A stretch of DNA of 27,826 nucleotides, taken from the IMG/VR virus record IMGVR_UViG_3300011116_000364, positions 1-27,826 of that record. One strand, written 5' to 3'. This document shows positions 26,291 through 27,826 of this stretch, piece by piece. How positions within the stretch are numbered: the first letter of the stretch is position 1; each line of letters opens with the position of its first letter. A model generated the notes under the pieces. That model did not search any database. It worked only from the letters and a program-made list of their open reading frames with translations, and was not told the origin of the DNA. Source of the stretch: a virus. The position numbers and the translations under genes are program-made.

Positions 26291-27826
26291 TTGATTCCTA
26301 ACCAAAGAAGGCGACTGAACGAACCGGGCGTGCCGGTGAACGGAGATGGCAGAGCGCTGACTGATGCCGGACCACTGAGCGCACGACCACCGCCTGCGAA
26401 CGTGCCAGATGTCTGCGTCGAGCCGATGTTGATGACCGTGCTTCCAGCCAAGGCGACCACTGACAACGATGGCGCTGTTGTGGCGCTGCCGATGAGCACG
26501 GCGATGTAGTAGATCGTGTTGGCGTAGAGCGTTACCGATGACGTGAGTCCCACTGTGATTGCGCCGGTGTTGGTGCCGAGCGTTGCCGAGAAGTCACTGG
26601 ATACGGCGAGCCTTGCTCCTGCCTGTGAGTAGATGCCGACGTAGCAGTTGGCCGGTACGGACGCCGCCGATGTGACGTTGAACGTGACGCTCGCTGCCGT
26701 GACTGTCATTGGCGACGTGAAGCCGCAATAGACCGGAGTGCCTGCGGTGAGTGCCGTGCCGCCGGTGAGCACGGTCGCCGGGTCGCCAGTCCAACCTTGG
26801 AAGCCTTGCGCCTGCGGAGTCCATGAGTTGTTGTACATGGGAACTGATTGCGGGTTAGAGGCGGTGACGTAGACCGTAGGTCCGCCAGCGTACGAACCTT
26901 GATAGTTGTACGAACTGCCCGGCGGCATCGTAAAAGGCTGCGTGGTTGCAACTCCTGCAACAGTGACCGCTCCGGGCTGCGCCGAGTTGGTGATGGTAAA
27001 TGATGTTGTTGTTGGCGTTGATGCAACCGTGTACGAACTTCCGTTGTAGGCCGTTGGCGTTAGACCACCAAGCACAACTGTTTGACCAACCGAGAAGCCG
27101 TGTGCCGCTCCGGTCGTGACCGTCCATGTTGTGCCGTTGGTCGTAATGCCGCCAGCCGATACAACGTATGACGTATACGTGGTGCCGTAGACATTAAGTA
27201 CTCCTGCTTGAGATGCCACGTTGGAGTTGGCAAGAAGCAAACAAGTTTGAGTAGAGACGTTGGTAATAATTTGGGGAACGGCATTTTGCGTTGCCGACCC
27301 GTTGATGACCAAGATGCCGGGACTAGCGCCTGTGTAAATTTGCTTGAAACCAAGGCCGAGCGTTGTGTTGGCGGCTGTGATGTTTGATGTAGATGTAAGC
27401 GAGCCGATTGCCGTGAAGTTGCCGGACGTTGGCGTGACTTCAAGAAAATAGTTGCTTGTGCCATCAGTCCAGACGATTGCAGGCAGTCCGGACGGAATGT
27501 AGTACGACGACGATGACCTGTTTAGAACAGCACTTGCAGTTGGGGTCACTGTGACTTGACTGCTTGATGAGACGTAAGTGGCGAGCCACGGTGCTGCCGG
27601 TGGCGTTGCTGGAAGCGTGACAATGCAAGCGCCAGAAAATACAATCATCTTGCCGTTGTCGGCTGCTGATGCTGTCCATGTCGTTGCTGCTGATGTTGTA
27701 ACTGAGCCAGCGATCTGACTCGTGCCTTGTGCTCCCTGCGAACCCTGTGCGCCTGTCGCTCCCTGCGAACCCACTGGAATGTAGAAGTTGAGTACAGCGT
27801 TGCTTGACGTTCCGGTGTTCGTTACC
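26287..27826 (-). CDS. Collagen-like fibre protein, 5' end outside the window
   Basis: The frame runs off the right edge: codons upstream of the GTG at 27774 continue a cassette identical in type to those of the downstream gene ([20 protein letters not shown]), so that GTG codes for an internal Val and is not the start. A short G-x-y run ([13 protein letters not shown]) follows, then beta-rich domains of about 470 residues: [17 protein letters not shown], then [13 protein letters not shown], a possible Ig-like or spike repeat ([16 protein letters not shown]) also echoed in the neighbouring gene ([15 protein letters not shown]), and a C-terminal part with [18 protein letters not shown], similar to carbohydrate-binding folds. 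It is probably a second fibre. The TGA overlaps the ATG of the next gene. Confidence 0.72.
   Translation of the reverse strand, partial: VTNTGTSSNAVLNFYIPVGSQGATGAQGSQGAQGTSQIAGSVTTSAATTWTASAADNGKMIVFSGACIVTLPATPPAAPWLATYVSSSSQVTVTPTASAVLNRSSSSYYIPSGLPAIVWTDGTSNYFLEVTPTSGNFTAIGSLTSTSNITAANTTLGLGFKQIYTGASPGILVINGSATQNAVPQIITNVSTQTCLLLANSNVASQAGVLNVYGTTYTSYVVSAGGITTNGTTWTVTTGAAHGFSVGQTVVLGGLTPTAYNGSSYTVASTPTTTSFTITNSAQPGAVTVAGVATTQPFTMPPGSSYNYQGSYAGGPTVYVTASNPQSVPMYNNSWTPQAQGFQGWTGDPATVLTGGTALTAGTPVYCGFTSPMTVTAASVTFNVTSAASVPANCYVGIYSQAGARLAVSSDFSATLGTNTGAITVGLTSSVTLYANTIYYIAVLIGSATTAPSLSVVALAGSTVINIGSTQTSGTFAGGGRALSGPASVSALPSPFTGTPGSFSRLLWLGIK

Noticed and set aside
27774-27826. GTG 27774 as the start of the last fibre gene
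   Set aside because: The same frame upstream encodes a further fibre cassette to the edge of the window.

Overview
The window looks like part of a tailed (siphovirus-type) bacteriophage genome whose host is probably an actinobacterium. The evidence is a near-complete tail module (connector, terminator-like protein, tail tube, chaperone pair with a -1 frameshift site, 1316-residue tape measure, minor tail proteins, fibres), an Rpf-like peptidoglycan hydrolase of the type found in Actinobacteria and their phages, -10 boxes of the TANNNT type, and several genes whose ATG lies exactly where transcription should start (leaderless mRNA). I see no integrase, tRNA, CRISPR array or reverse transcriptase.

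Layout. Left arm, plus strand (1-7290): small accessory genes (a hypothetical, a DUF6573-like protein, a 65-residue HTH protein, a hypothetical, a two-helix membrane protein), a secreted Rpf-like hydrolase, a coiled-coil protein, two tandem DNA methyltransferase genes, and a 287-residue unknown protein. At least three promoters here share a GTTCAC element at a fixed place between the -35 and -10 boxes. A 12-bp inverted repeat at 7318-7357 separates the arms, which converge there. Right arm, minus strand (27826 down to 7390), in transcription order: two collagen-like fibre genes (the first runs off the window, the second carries an SGNH hydrolase), head-tail connector, tail-terminator-like protein, a small gene, major tail protein, a small gene, tail assembly chaperone G and G-T, an HK97-gp10-like protein, tape measure, a large minor tail protein with a LamG-like domain, two tandem C1q-like proteins, a metallophosphoesterase with an HTH, a 47-residue Cys/His miniprotein, a papain-like peptidase and a holin-like membrane protein.

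The most unusual locus is the methyltransferase pair (2839-6339). The second gene has intact DPPY and FLGSG motifs but is invaded twice. A 306-residue intein (3895-4812) sits between the YG and SGFPKS residues of the enzyme. The HNH endonuclease inside it is not fused to the intein: it is encoded in a different reading frame (4241-4741), while the intein frame stays open through it. Downstream, a second HNH gene (5109-5519) is nested in the third frame within a 498-nt insertion (exactly 166 codons), so the enzyme frame again stays open; this copy has a promoter-like sequence and an apparent leaderless start. All three forward frames of one 2.7-kb gene are therefore used. The first methyltransferase gene is a paralogue that has lost both catalytic motifs but keeps an open frame, shares nearly identical nucleotide blocks with the active copy, and ends directly against its start codon.

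All product names come from reading motifs by eye; no database search was possible.
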